Position numbers and translations under genes: made by a program. Below, piece after piece: positions 27,201-39,900 of a stretch of DNA of 64,000 bases (position 1 is its first letter; the number at the start of each line of letters is the position of its first letter). The stretch is taken from NCBI GenBank assembly GCA_001643675.2, contig LSRY02000002.1, forward strand, positions 2,025,501 through 2,089,500, written 5' to 3'. This DNA is from Monocercomonoides exilis. Its lineage: Eukaryota; Preaxostyla; Oxymonadida; Polymastigidae. The notes beneath the pieces were generated by a model that worked only from the letters and a program-made list of their open reading frames with translations, was not told where the DNA came from and ran no database searches.

Positions 27201-30200
27201 TCCCACCCACTCCACACAAACAGAAGAATGCATTCCACATGGTGTACGACTGCTGCGTTTTCTTGATGCAGCAAAGCAAGCTTATTTAGCTGCCACATCG
27301 CAAATGGCGTCGAAAGCAGCAAAAACAATTTGTCACTTAAAGAAATAGATGAATACTTCTCATTGGAATCTGTGCATAAGTTATTGTCTGTGAAAAATGA
27401 CTTTATGAATGTGATCTTTCCAATCTGTGTTTGAAACATCAGACGAGTGTGGAGAGAAAATTCATCAAGCGGAGCAGAGGCAACGATTGTTGAAAGAAGT
27501 TTCAGCAGAGCAGTCTCTGGTGGAAATGACTGAAAGCAGAAGGAAAGCCAGTCAACAGCTTCGACAGCGATCAACAGACAATTAGGAAAAGAAATATAGC
27601 CCAAATTTATACCAGAGTAGAAGAACCTGGATAATGATTCAACAAAAGAGAGAATTTTTTCTGAGGATTCTGAAGAGAAAACGAGTGATTTGTTAATCGA
27701 AGAAAAGCACAAAAGAAATGGATGGCACATCAACTGATAGTAAAGCCGAGGAATAGATCGAAGGCTGACTTGGCCAGCAGTCGCAGCAACATCAGCCTCG
27801 TTTATGCGTAAGCGATCAAGCAATGAAGGCAATTCTTCAACAAAGCGAGAGAAGAACAAACGCAATTCAGATTCTGGAGTGTCTGCAGAGCTGTTAGAAA
27901 TTGAAGTATCAGTGTGAGATTCAATTTGTTCGATGAGATGGATTCCGCATTCACACTTTCTCAAAGCAACTTGAAGGAAAAGAATGGCTGAATTTATTGT
28001 GTCAATGCTATTTGTGGAGAGTGTGTGATGAAATATTGTCAAAAGCTTATCTATATGACACAGTTCTAAGAGAGACAGCAACGGTGAGTGGATGCATAAT
28101 GAAGTGAGAAGTGAAAAGAGCGAAATGAATGAAGTGGCTGATGTGGCTGATGTGAAAGCAGAAGAAGAAGAAGAAGAAGAAGAAGTGCCTTGAATACAAG
28201 TTAAAATAAGATCGTTAAGAAGGAACAAAAGAAGCAAAAGTTGGCTTAATAAAGGAAGTTGCTCAATAAACATGTGTTGAATTAGAAAAGATGAGACTGA
28301 ACAAAACAAAGGAATAATACATTCCTCAAAATAGAAATGATACGAAGAGTTTTCAGAAAGGACAATTTCAAAAACACTTAAAAATGATGTGATCCATTCC
28401 AGAAGATCAGACGATGCAAGCGAAAATGAAAGATCGAAGGCGGATGAGGAAACATCAAGAAGGAAGTGTACACAGGAATAGCATGTGCCTTGCATTTCCT
28501 GAGAAATGTCACTGCTTGTGGCTGCATTGCACAACGAAGTTAGTGTATGAGCAGTTTCTTTGAGGCATGTGGTAATAACTTTTGCAATCAAATCAGTGCT
28601 ATCAAGTGGCTGCGACGTAAGCGAGCAGAGTGACATTGAAATGTTGTAAAGTGTTGAGGTCAGAAATGAAGAAATGGAAGAAGACAGAGGCGAAGAATGA
28701 GCATCAGACGGTTGAGCATTATTTGCAATTGTTGACGAATCTGATAGCTGTTTAGGTGAAAGCTCAGAAGCGTCATCGACAGAAAGAGCTGTTGCAAGAA
28801 ACCAAAGAGATGATGAATGATGCCACGAAAAGTCATTTGATTCAAATGAAGCCGAAAGCGTCGGCGCTTCTTTGGGAGTAATGATAGGATAGGTATATAA
28901 AGGAGGGAAATATAATCTGTTTTCCTCAAAAAAAGATAACATTGAATTCATCGATCTTGCTAATGGCAATTCTTCCAGATGGAGTTGAAGGAAAATAACC
29001 AAGTGTTTATCTTTAAGCAGCTTCCAATGTTCAGACAAACATTCAATCCAACTAGAATCTTGTTCTGTTGCTAAACTACTTGAAGATGCGATAGAAAGCA
29101 AAATGGATAGAAGCTCCATAACTACAAGAAACAGAATAGAAGAAGGAACAAAACATGGAATTTTACGAGATTCTGCATCTTCTTCATCCTTTTGCTGAAG
29201 GCTTACAGCAAGCTTTTCAGCATAGCCCAAAAGCTGATCAATTAACTTCATGACGAGATCATATGGAAATCTCATGTGCAATAATTCAGTATTAATATCC
29301 ACAAATGAACAAAATGACTTGTTGTACTGTTGTGACAGCTGCATCATTGATCTTTCAGAAGCAAAAATATCCTTAATGAATGGTTGATAATTTGACCATT
29401 CGACAGCAAATGGAGTTGATGATGGCAGAGACAGAAGATGAAGAGAGTGCAGGAGAAGAATTGATAATGAAAAAATAGAAGCATCTGAGGCGTTAACAAG
29501 TAACAAGCCGGAAAGACTATCAATCAAACATTCAGATCTTAATAAAAGCATATCATGCAAATTCAATCCGCAGTTGTTAGTGGAAAAAAATACATTTGAA
29601 TTTGCAATCTTTGCTTCCTGATCAAAAAATTCATTCATTTCAGATAACGCAAACATGTGATGAGACAGATGTATGCTGAATGACGAGATGAAATAATTCG
29701 TAGGCTCAATAAATGATGGGTATTGCATAACAAATTCTGTGCGTAATGAGGGGTGGATGCGATGAGGAAAAGGAAGCTGAATTGGTAGTTTTGAAGTGAC
29801 AATATTCAAAGCAAAAGAGATCATATTTTGTCTTTCAGAAAATAATTCTTCAATAAAACAATTGTCATTAGCATGCTTATAAGGTAAAGGTTCCTGAATG
29901 GAATATAGTAATAACTGCTCATTTTCTTTTTATTTAAGTGATATGTGTAACATTGCAAAAAGTATAATTGCAAACCCCAATAAAATAATGCTAGCTTTTC
30001 ATAATGCGCAATAGAAATATCATTTTCATTTGAACAGAAATTTCGCAAAGCTTCTTCAATGTTCAAAATATTTTGTAAAAATGAGTGCGAAATAATTGCT
30101 GATTCAAATTGTGTGCAATAGCAAAAACAAAAAATTCTGTAATACAATCTTTTTGGTAACAACAATATATATGCACTATTACATGAACAAATTTTCTTTA

Positions 30201-30495
30201 ATTTTCTTTCAAGTTCAATTGTGTCACTGGAAAGCATAAGTGTTGTCTAAAACATTAAAATTCTCATATAAATGTAATATAATAATATGAACACCTCATC
30301 AATAAAATTTGCATTGGAATTTATAATAATTTGAGTACGAGTTACAATTTGCTTAGTATTTAAGCATTTAATTCCACAATTGCTATTATTCTCAAATTTT
30401 TCTTCAATTTTTAAAATACTATCATCATCTGCATTAAAAAAATTCACATTGTCATTCAACTTTTTATGTAAACATGATGTATTGCTTACATTCAT
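24296..30495 (-). CDS. Large helical protein of unknown function
   Basis: Three exons, 30495-30295, 30246-29976 and 29925-24296, give 2,033 aa. The junctions (GTGTTC..TTTTAG and GTTTGC..AAAAAG) keep frame and turn the closed 5' end of the long frame into a continuous protein with an ATG start (MNVSNTSCL). The sequence is dominated by Leu/Ser-rich stretches such as LLLHSLHLLSLP and LLQLLLLLFLLNDLIL, compatible with an armadillo/HEAT-like alpha-solenoid. It is interrupted by a highly charged segment around 26.1-26.4 kb (KKRHAKERAKKREEERERKW) and a low-complexity Ser run near 28.17 kb. The C-terminus (LSKEIYKLKEQIQTIIGKFP) looks like a coiled coil. There is no signal peptide and no catalytic motif I recognise. 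It is probably a cytosolic scaffold. The solenoid fold is inference. Confidence 0.75.
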
Positions 30496-30679
30496 AGAAT
30501 AAAATAAATAATTAATCGATCATATATGCAATTAAATAAAATAGACAAAATAATTATAGTATTCGATCACTTAATTTATTGAATATTTTTTGTTGTTTGT
30601 TATTGAAAACCTTTTTCAGATTTTTCAGATTTTTATTTATTTTATATGTTTTCTCGCTCAATCGTGTGTTAATGCTAGA

Positions 30680-31106
30680 ATGGTTTGTGCGGAATGTGAA
30701 AAGAAACTTGCAAAACTTGCAACACCAGAAAGATGGAGGTCAGGAAGCAGAAATGTAGTTGGTGGTGGACGGAAACTTGGGGCAGATACACGGCTTACTT
30801 CCAAGTTTGTTTTGTTGAATTTTCATTTTGAAGAATTTACAAATTTTTATTATGACTGTAAGGTTCACTCCTTACGACAAGCGTTGCATTATCTGTAAAA
30901 GTTAATTTTCTTTTTTCGCAATATGATGCTTTAAAGGAAATTGTCATTTTCTTTTTTTTGATTATTATTTGATGTTTTCATTATTAGCTGCTCTTTCGCA
31001 AGACGCAAAATATTGTCTTCGTTGTGCTCATTCAAAGGGTGTGTGCGCAATGTGTGGAAAAAAGATTGATGATAGATCTCTTCGTGGGAGCAGATACAAG
31101 CAGTGA
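30680..31106 (+). CDS. CRIPT: CRIPT-like cysteine-rich protein
   Basis: Three exons, 30680-30804, 30863-30900 and 30988-31106, give 93 aa; the introns are 58 and 87 bp (GTTTGT..TGTAAG and GTTAAT..ATTAG). The protein begins MVCAECEKKLAKLATPE and has paired CxxC motifs: CAEC, CIIC, CLRC and CAMC, the last in KGVCAMCGKKI near the C-terminus. The order, the GGGRKLG segment and the length match CRIPT, about 100 aa in animals, where it was first found as a PDZ-binding protein and is also reported in spliceosome preparations. In a unicell the splicing-related role is the more sensible one. The Cys pairs should bind zinc. The gene is divergent from the 2,033-aa gene, with 184 bp between starts. Confidence 0.93.
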
Positions 31107-31333
31107 ATGTGTCATTGAAGTTGTCGAATGAAATAGCTTCTCAAAAATGCTTCAAAGAATTGAAAACTGATACTCATATGTTCTTATAAATGCAAAAATG
31201 TGGCTTTGGTTTTCTATTTTCTTTTGATTCAAAAGATTGTGAATATTTTGATTAGCAACATTTTTTAACAAATTTTGTTTTGTTGATGTTTTTTATTTAC
31301 CTTTAAAAAACAAAGAAAAAAGCTAAAAATTTT

Positions 31334-31406
31334 AGGCCCGTGGTGCAATGGATAGCATATCGGATTCCTAATCCGGGGGTTGTGGGTTCGAGTCCCGCCG
31401 GGCCTG
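31334..31406 (+). tRNA. tRNA-Arg (anticodon CCT)
   Basis: A full cloverleaf can be drawn. The acceptor stem AGGCCCG pairs with CGGGCCT, the D arm is GTGC..GCAT, the anticodon stem is TCGGA/TCCGG with loop TTCCTAA (anticodon CCT, reading AGG), and the T arm is GTGGG-TTCGAGT-CCCGC. The discriminator base is G at 31406 and no CCA is encoded. The internal promoter boxes A (TGGTGCAATGG region) and B (GGTTCGAGTCC) are intact. There is no intron. Confidence 0.95.
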
Positions 31407-31408
31407 AA

Positions 31409-31415
31409 TTTTTTT
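31409..31415 (+). terminator. RNA polymerase III T-run terminator of the tRNA gene
   Basis: A run of seven T begins two bases after the discriminator base of the tRNA, the usual RNA polymerase III stop signal. Confidence 0.85.
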
Positions 31416-32980
31416 CCAAAATTTTCATTCATCCCATATTAACTAATAAATTTTCTGTTGATAGAAAATGAATAATAAATAAAATTATATTTATTTATAA
31501 AATGATAGTCCATTCTCTTTTAAGTCAAAATTTGATTTCTATGATAATTTGAAACAAATAAAGTTGTTGCTGAATGAATAATCACAAAGATAATGGTTTA
31601 TGCACAAGATACGACCGGTCACAAAATTGTCATATGTTGAAGCTAAGATGATGACATATTGTGCACATAAGTTTTTTTCTGATGATTGTGTGCGGAAACT
31701 GTGAAATATTATAATTTCAATTTTCAAATAAATTCAAAATCCTGTTCAATTTTAAATGAAATAATTGAGTTATAAAAGGGTTTTTATTTGTTCGCATTTT
31801 TTATCACAGTTTTAATGTTAGGGTTTTATCCAAAATCGACTTATGAGGGTTAAATTCTGTTACATAAATTGCTCATTTTTATTAAATATAAAAATTATTT
31901 TCCATTGATCAAAAAACGCTCTATTTTTAATTGGGGACAAATTAAATTGAATATGTTCAAAGCATATTCGAGTGCATTCTTGTAGTATTTCAATTATTTA
32001 TTTGTTTATTTTGATTATAGTTGAATGTAATTGATGTTGAAAAATTTTGGTCAAAACCAGTTTAGAGTGAAAATATAATTTGATTCATTTAAAAATAAAA
32101 GTTTCCGCACAAAAGAAAGATATAATTACTTTACGAAACAGTTAACAATAACGTTATAATCATCCACACAAATTTTTATTAACGGTCATATATTGTGCAA
32201 TTACCGAAATAACCAAAAACATTACAGTAAATAAAAAGATAGCCAATTTTGATAAGAGATCAAATTTCTGTTTTTCTTTTTTGTGATTGATGTTTAATAC
32301 TTTTTATGGAAAAGTCGTGTATCACAAAATAATAATTACATTTATTATCAATTTTATACATCTGTGACATGACAAGAGAAAATTGAAAAAATGACAAAAT
32401 GACTGACAAGATATTTATGACTTGTCAAAAAGGGTTATTTATAATGATTTCACAATACTTAATTACAACAATAATTAATTTGAAAATCTTCATGAAATAA
32501 TTCTTATTATTTTGAAAAAATTAAATTTTTTATTTACATGATCAAGTTCCCAACATTTATTTAATTTGACACGAAATGTCAGTTGAGGAATATTTTTTTG
32601 TCACAATTTGTCATTGACAGTCACTGACGGTCACTGACATAATAGAAAAAACGACAAGATATTACAGAAGCTATCAACAAATCTTTTCCATAGTGCTTTG
32701 AAAAGTCTTTTGTAGTCTTAGCAAAAGTTCATTTTATATTAATTTTTTAATTTTTTTTTGTGACAGATGAGGATTCATGTGATATGTCAGGTCACAGAGG
32801 TATAATCAATTTATTGGAATTGAAAATGTCAGTTGAAATTGGATAAGTAAAATATGTAAGAATTAAAGAATCAAACAAACATTAAAACCTTTGCATATAG
32901 AAAGAAAGAACTGAAAAGGAAAAGATGAAGGCAGATGAATATTTTAGAGGGTAGAAATATTTTTTGAAACCAATTTGCAA
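31416..32980. other. AT-rich intergenic stretch with TGACA-rich cluster
   Basis: No gene is visible in this 1.5-kb stretch. Between about 32365 and 32840 the word TGACA/TGTCA occurs many times in both orientations, including CAGTCACTGACGGTCACTGACA near 32620-32640, next to the pogo-type element. This could be the remnant of an older element. It is otherwise plain AT-rich DNA. Confidence 0.5.
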
Positions 32981-32982
32981 TA

Positions 32983-33024
32983 TAGTCCGTGACAAAACCC
33001 GGGACAGGGACAAAACACGGGACA
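32983..33024 (+). repeat. Left terminal inverted repeat of the pogo-type element
   Basis: This 42-bp repeat, starting TAGTCCGTGACAAAACCCGG, is GC-rich compared with its surroundings. It contains an internal direct repeat of about 16 bp (ACAAAACCCGGGACAG then ACAAAACACGGGACA), which may serve as paired transposase binding sites. Confidence 0.93.
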
Positions 33025-33269
33025 ATTGGAATAGGTTATTTGCAAAAAAATATCAACAAGATTAAATATGAGAACTGCTTTGTTTTTTTGTTGTGTATGA
33101 ATTATCCATAAAGATAAAATGATTTCAAATGGAGAAACTCAAAAATCAGAAACGATGCGATTGCAATATTGATAGCAAATAAAAAGTATTGCGAAAAGAA
33201 TAATTTGAAGATTTAAAAAAAGTGACAAGTTTGCTTCACTGTGAACAAATGCATTCTTCTTATTAAAAG

Positions 33270-34988
33270 TTATGAACCGAAATCAAATATTGATCCCCAA
33301 GCGCTTTCGCGAGTATATTTTCTTTTCCTTTTTTCACCTATGAATTGTGCATTCTTAGAAGAATTTTCTGATGGTTTAACATGTTCGTTTTCTGTTTCAG
33401 GCAATTTGCACATAATATCATCACGTTCAATGGTTTTCTTTTCATGTTTCTGAGTTTTAAAGCTTTCTGCATTCTCAGAAATGCAAAAGCTTTTGTCATT
33501 TATGTTCGATGGTTCGTTTTCACAACATTTCGAAATGTTGTGTTTCAATGAAGAATTTGTTTGAAGACTTTTTTTCTTTTTTTCTAATTGAATAGTGAAG
33601 TTTTCGAAGAAATCATCCCCCGTTATTAATTTCATGCTGATGCTGTTTGCATGTGAAGAATCGTTTGAAGATTTTTCAACCATCGAAGAGGCTTCAGTGT
33701 TCTGCGGAAGACACTGATAAACGGCAGAAGGGTTAAATGGATGAATTACACATGCTGCAAATAATTTTCTAACAATTTTAGGGCAAAGAGAATAGATGAC
33801 TGCATCAGAAACAGCTGGAATTAATGCTTTTCGGTAGGAAGATATAGAGGAATCTGAAGGAATTTGAAATGATCTTTTCAAGCAATTCTTAAAATGCGCA
33901 AATGCAAATCTGTCCAAGGGCTGAGTCAGGTGCGTTGTATGTGAAGGAAGAATTAGAAGATGAATCAAATGTTTTCTGCACCAAGACATTACCGGAAAAC
34001 AAAGGCGAGACGTATGGTCATCGAGAATAATTGAAGCATGAGCAGATGATCCATGCAGCTCGATTCTTTTCTCATTAATTTTGGGTAGAAACATTTCCAT
34101 CATTATCTTTTTAAAATCGTTTCTACTCATCCATCCAGTTCCATTAGCTAAACAGTTAATTCGGCGGTATTTTAATTCTTTAAGATCCTCGGAAAGCGTG
34201 TGGGACGGCCACAACATGATCGGATCCAAAGATGTGCCATCAGCAAATATAGTGAAAAACAATGTTGCGTTTTTGCGTCTTTGCGACTCAGGAAGAAGAG
34301 TGCATTGTGTTTCTTTTGAAACGACAATTATTTTTTCTGGCTGTGTCATTAATACTCCTGTTTCATCCATATTGATGATCAAGTCAGAAGAAATTTGATT
34401 TTCGTCTATCATTTTTTTCAATAAAGAGAACCAACTTCTCATATTTTCTATTGTTGAACACTGAAGTCGACGAAGATCAATATATTTTGTTTTAATCAAT
34501 TTCAATAAATTGGATTTCTCTATAAATCTGCGAGCCCATTTTGTGCTAATTTTAAAGCACTCCAAAGAAGGTGTGCGGTCCTTGTTTTTTAAAATCATAA
34601 CATTTTCTGCCTGTTTAAAATAAAATTGATTGATTTATCAAAATTTAAAACGACACACAAATCTGATGATATCTGAAACAGTTATTTTATTTGAAGAAGA
34701 TATTTGAGCGATTGCACAATCCTCAATTTCTTCTTCTTCTTTGTTAAACAATCCTGGACGTTTTATATGATGCGGATCTCTTCCTGCTTTTATTGAAGCA
34801 ATGTGTCTGTAAACTGATGAATGTGAAACGATCCTTTCTTTTACTGGATCAGAAGGTTTGACTCCATCTTGTTTTAATAGATATTCAACCTTTTCGGCCT
34901 TTGTTGGTAATCTGCGGTATTCTGCGGAGGCCTTTATTGGTGACAACTTTTTGGACGGAAGAGAGGATGAAATTTGTGCTTTTTTCAT
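33270..34988 (-). CDS. pogo/Tigger-type DDE transposase
   Basis: Two exons, 34988-34659 and 34610-33270, split by a 48-bp GTGTGT..AAACAG intron, give 556 aa. The first ATG in the frame gives MKKAQISSSLPSKK. The N-terminal region (EYRRLPTKAEKVEYLLKQDG, then SVYRHIASIKAG) fits paired helix-turn-helix DNA-binding segments. The catalytic core shows NMDETG (first Asp), ILDDHTSR (second acidic site) and LPSHTTHLTQPLDRFAF (third Asp), the DDE_1 arrangement of pogo-like transposases. The C-terminal 130 residues are low-complexity and polar. The protein should bind the terminal repeats and cut and paste the element at TA. No frame breaks are present. Confidence 0.9.
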
Positions 34989-35154
34989 TCGATTAATGGA
35001 AATTTGATCAATAAAATTTATTATGTCTATCAACAGGAGATGAGCAAGATTTTAAAAACCTAATAAAAAATATTACCAAAGTTTGTCTGATTGATTTTTT
35101 TACCATTTGTTTGAAAATTGAATTCACATTTGAAATATGAATTTGTCACAGAAA

Positions 35155-35196
35155 TGTCCCGGGTTTTGTCCCTGTCCCGGGTTTTATCACGGACTA
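35155..35196 (-). repeat. Right terminal inverted repeat of the pogo-type element
   Basis: This is the reverse complement of the left 42-bp repeat with two differences (one C/T and one A/C change). It ends at CACGGACTA and is followed by the TA target duplication. Confidence 0.93.
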
Positions 35197-35198
35197 TA

Positions 35199-36700
35199 TG
35201 GGTCATTATTTTTGAAAGCATGTGAACTCTATTAAAATTTTCGGTCATTTTTCATATTTCGATAAATTGTTTAATTTTCAAAAATAACAACAATTAAAAA
35301 AAGAATTAATGTTAAAAACAGTTTTTTAATATTTTTTTAGTGAGCATTAGCTATTTTGAAACACAAAAGTATTTTTTTGCTCATTTCACAAAATAATCAT
35401 ATTATTCCATCATTTTTATTGACACTTCTGTTTAACTTTAGGTGATAATAATATTTTCGTGATAAAAATGAAAAGTGAAAAAACATTATCTAACGTTTTC
35501 TCATTAAAATTTCAGTAATTATTTTTCTGATCACGATAAAACATTCGATATTGTTTATGTGAAGAATTGATAGTCGCATTCTATTCTAAAATAGCATAGA
35601 AGAAGCAGTTCTATGAAAAAATAATTGCTTGTTTTCAATATTAATTCAGTTTGTTCTTTGTTTAAAAACTTCACAATATTTTATTTTTGCAAACCCAAAC
35701 ACTTGATCGTGAATTATTCATAAGTTATATCTGTGCAATATATGATGCTCTTATCTAATATTTGTTTTGTTTCAGAACGTGTTCTTCAGAAATGTGTTCA
35801 CAAACAAATTATAATTCAGCGAAAGCATTCATGCCATAAATTTCTTGGAATAACATAATTGTCTAAGGAACAATGTGCAATTTCTGTGATGCAAAAAACA
35901 TTTCTCTTTTTCTGAATTTCATCGTTCGGAAAAAGGAAATAATTTGATAAAAAATCCAGTTTACTTCTCGCCACAATTTCACGTTCTCGTCAGCCAACAC
36001 CACAATCCTTTCTTTGGATTTCTCATTTCACTATGAACAATTCAAAAGTGTCTCATTCCATTGATATTATTTGCTTCAAGTTTTGGTGCGTGAAAATGAT
36101 TTCAAAACAGTTTGAAACTCTAAATGTTCCGATCAATTGATATTAACAGTTTCTGATTATGTTTTACGATGGCAAAGAATTTTTAAACTGCGTGAGTTCA
36201 AGAAGCTCATCATCACTTTGAAAATGAAGCAGAAGATTCAATGAAATTACCCAGAAGTTACAATACCGTTTCTGAATGTGAAGAATTTGGGAATGCGACA
36301 CTGATATATAACAAAAAAAGAGCAATGAATCAATAAACAAAAATTATGATAATAAAAAAATTAAATATATTATTTTGAACATTCGAAATATTACTGAAAC
36401 AGTGAAAGCCATTCAGAGAACGTATTTTCTTTTATTCACTTGTAAACATCATATGTTTTTTTTCTTTTTAAAAAAAATAAGAAATCACATTCTTATAATA
36501 GTTATTCTATTTTTGCATGAACAATATCTCCAAAACTTTCGAAAAATGCAGATTACAAAATTTATTGGAATAAAATTAACACAAAAATATTTAAACAAAA
36601 ATTCCGGCCGAAAAAGTTAATACAAAAACAAATCAAAAATATCAAATAATAAACTTTCATTTAATTTTGAATTGGTTCAAAAATGACTTATCAAGCGTTT
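35199..36700. other. AT-rich intergenic stretch
   Basis: About 1.5 kb of AT-rich DNA. It has only short open stretches and no recognisable protein, RNA or repeat up to the GC-rich island at 36701. Confidence 0.5.
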
Positions 36701-36790
36701 GCCCTGGGAGGCTGATTCTGGACCCAAAGCCTTCAAGGGACTGTGCTGGACCGGTCACAGCACAGTCCCAGGACGGAATCAGCCTAGCCC
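36701..36790. repeat. GC-rich palindromic island, possible structured RNA or foldback element
   Basis: This is the most GC-rich non-coding patch in the AT-rich middle of the window. It holds nested perfect inverted repeats: GGCTGATTC (36710-36718) with GAATCAGCC (36776-36784), and GGACTGTGCTG (36738-36748) with CAGCACAGTCC (36758-36768). The loop contains the palindrome GACCGGTC. It would fold into one long hairpin with an asymmetric bulge. It lies 170 bp beyond the 3' end of the transposase/USP gene. It matches no RNA family I know. Confidence 0.6.
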
Positions 36791-36958
36791 CTTCATTTTC
36801 TGCACACAGCAAAAAAATCCGGGGTACTTTAATTTTTTGGAATATTTTTCCAAAAAAAATTAAAGCTTGAGCAACAAACAACTTGAAAAGTTCATTTTCA
36901 AAACAAAGACAAAATTATTTGAAAGCAGAAAACAACAAATCAAAAAACTTTTGTAAAA

Positions 36959-39900
36959 CTAATTCAATAAACAACAGTGTTTTTTTCTTTCAGTGAACAA
37001 TTTTAACGTATTGCTTCCAATTAACTCAACTTGTGAAACAGACTCGCGAATTGAAAATTGTTTTTTATTTTTTTCATCTCTCACCCTTTCCTCTTTAAAA
37101 TTCATCTTGACATCCCCTCTTGAATTCGATGGAGAAGCAACAGATCTGTAAATATTTTCATTTCGCTTTTCGTAAAATAAGAAGGTTTTCACTGCATCTG
37201 CCTTCAGCTTTTTCCAAAGAATTTTATTGGAAGCGTTGTACCTGAAAAAATATGTTATTAAAAAAAGAAAAAAGATCAACAATCATCAAAAGAAAAAATA
37301 AAAAAATAAAACAACCTTAAAAAATACCGACATGTATATTTTTGTTCATTAACGTCAAAAGCATTCAGTGAATGAGAGTTGTGCGTGATCTTATTGAAAA
37401 AATCAATTAGTTCATCTATATTATTTATTGAGATATCATTGTTCAATTCGTAATTAAGCAGACGTGTCAAACTCCCGAACTCCCCGTCACACTCACATTT
37501 GCCATGTTTTTCACAAAAAAATGATAAAGTGGTTGTTTTATTTTTAGCAAATGAAGAATTATTAGACAAAAGGAAATGAAGGAGTTGTGAATTGCGAAAG
37601 TGTGGCCCAGTGTCACACATGAAATGAAATGTGTTTATTTGTTGAAGTATTGGCAATGAAAGAACGTTTTGCAAACACTCAATGGTGAATCGATAATCAT
37701 GAGTGAGAATCTTCGAAAAGAAATTGAAAACGTGTTTTGTTCTGTTGTTTTTATCGTCCAAAACATAAACAATAACACAAAAGTGAGATGCACTTTCTTT
37801 GGAATAGAAATCTTTGCTTAGTTGATTTCTCCGAATTGGAAAAGTCCAGTTTTCTTTAAAGTCAAATAGAATTAATGCTTCGTTTGGAGTTAAGTTGTTC
37901 TTCAAAAATCTGAAGTGACTTTGTTGATGAGATGCAAGAAGTCGATGATCTTCAATAAGTTGCATTGTTTCCTTTTCTTTTTCTGGAAGATCAGAATTCT
38001 TTGATTTGAGGTTGTCTCGTTTTTTTTGAAGAGAGGAATACATTTCGCATAAATGACATAAATCTGTTCGACGCTTAGCCTGCTTAATATGTTTGGTCTT
38101 TTTATAGAAAGTGCTTTTGGACATTTTAATATGGGTTTCTTTAAATTTTTCAAACAACTTGGCTTTTGTCATGTTTATTATTCGAGTCGGAGGTTTTTTC
38201 ATTTGAAAATCAATCTGCTTTTGATGATTATGTGTGAAGTTCTTTTTGATTGAGGAGTTTCTTCGTTTGAAGCAATTTCTAGTTTCCGATGAAGATGTTG
38301 CATTATTTAAGAAAGTGCATTGTTTTGAATGAATTGGTTGATACAATGAAGTGGCTGAATGTTGTTGAATTGATGAAGCAATTGAGTCATTTGCATGAGG
38401 AGTGTTGTTTGAAATGTTTGAAGAAATTGAAGTGAAACGGGAAGGTGATGATACGTAATTTGTCGTTGATGATAGGCACAAAGAATTTGTTCCTTCATCT
38501 TCAATGTTCTTCATGCTATTTGCTGCATGCTTCTCGAACGAATTAATTCTGATATCATCGTGATGATTTTGAGACATGAAAATATCGCGTCCAATGTTAA
38601 ATAAGTCGGGGGAGAATGGATTCTGAAGATTATTGAAGCGCTGTTTATTGTCACGAACGTATACAAACAAAAATGGACGAGAACCGCCATTTATTTGTCT
38701 ATTTATTTCAGATTGCACATTTTTTCCAACCACCGAAATATTTTCATCGTTGCATAATATCCATTCATCGTTCGACAAATGAACGTTGCCCTCTTTTTGA
38801 TTCAAGCACAAAGAGAAAAAATGTCCATATTCATTATTCCCTTGAAAGAACAATACAGAAATCAAACTGAAGTTACAAGCTCCTTCAACATGACAATCAC
38901 CACATTTCAATCCCTCCATTTCATTTGAAAATGACAAACAAAAAGGAACATTCAACTCGTTTTCTTCGTTGTTATTTTGAGGTTCAAGTGAAATGGCTAA
39001 AATATTTGGAAACTGAATGATATTTAAAATTGCCAAATGATTTGTATTGTGTTTGCATTTTTCGCAAAATGCATCTCTATTGTTATGATTTGATGTGCTA
39101 AATTGAAAAGATTTGTTTAATGATTTGATTATATTATCACCATTCAAGCGAATAATTGGAGAGGTTTCTGAAAAACCAAATGAAAAACTGCCACAAACTG
39201 AGCACTTTTTGGGGAAATTAATCTGAACATCCATTTCTTTTGAAAGGGCTGGAGTTGTTTTTGATAAATCACTGAAGATATTCAGAAATGCCTCATAGAA
39301 TTCTTGCTGATTTCCTCTAAAAAAACAGTGTTCATTTTCCCATTGTTTAACAAATGATAGTGTCCATTTTGATTTGATGTTTGAGTTGAAACCGCATTGA
39401 CTGCTCTTGAAGGTCGAAACAAGTTGAATTAAGTTGTCAAAATATGAATTCTTTGATACATTTTTAACCTCGAAGTGATCAAAAAATTGATATATTGATC
39501 TGAACACTTGAATCAAAGAAGCCAAATAACATGTATTACCAAAATTCTGTAAAGGATAACAGCTTATCGGTGCAGAATTATGGCCGATCGATGTGTCTTT
39601 TGATGTTTTTAGCCATTGATCACGTTCATCACAATTTGACCCATATGTGCTTTTAATATCTTTGAATGATGAATGAGATAAATCTACGTTGATGGATTCC
39701 ATTTCTATGTCTCCATCATTAACATCATATGAATTGTTTGAACAATCAAAGTTTGATGATCCAATGTTTAAAGCACCACCATTAAATGTTAAACCTTTGA
39801 TTTGCTGATGTGATCTGCATTCGCAGTCAATCCATTGATCGATTACTTGATGTATGTTATTAAACGTGGGTGAATTAATATCATTTATTTCTATTTCAGG

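Larger units (their letters stand above)
32981..35198 (-). mobile_element. pogo-type (Tc1/mariner superfamily) DNA transposon
   Basis: The element spans 32983-35196 and is flanked on both sides by TA (32981-32982 and 35197-35198), the target duplication expected for this superfamily. Its ends are 42-bp inverted repeats beginning TAGTCCGTGA, differing at two positions. It carries a single spliced transposase gene on the minus strand that is open from start to stop, so this copy may still be active or was recently so. Size (2.2 kb), target site and transposase type agree with one another. Confidence 0.9.

Noticed and set aside
28160-28185. Short GAAGAAGAA run as a tandem-repeat locus
   Set aside because: It is a Ser run inside the coding exon of the 2,033-aa gene, only about 25 bp long.
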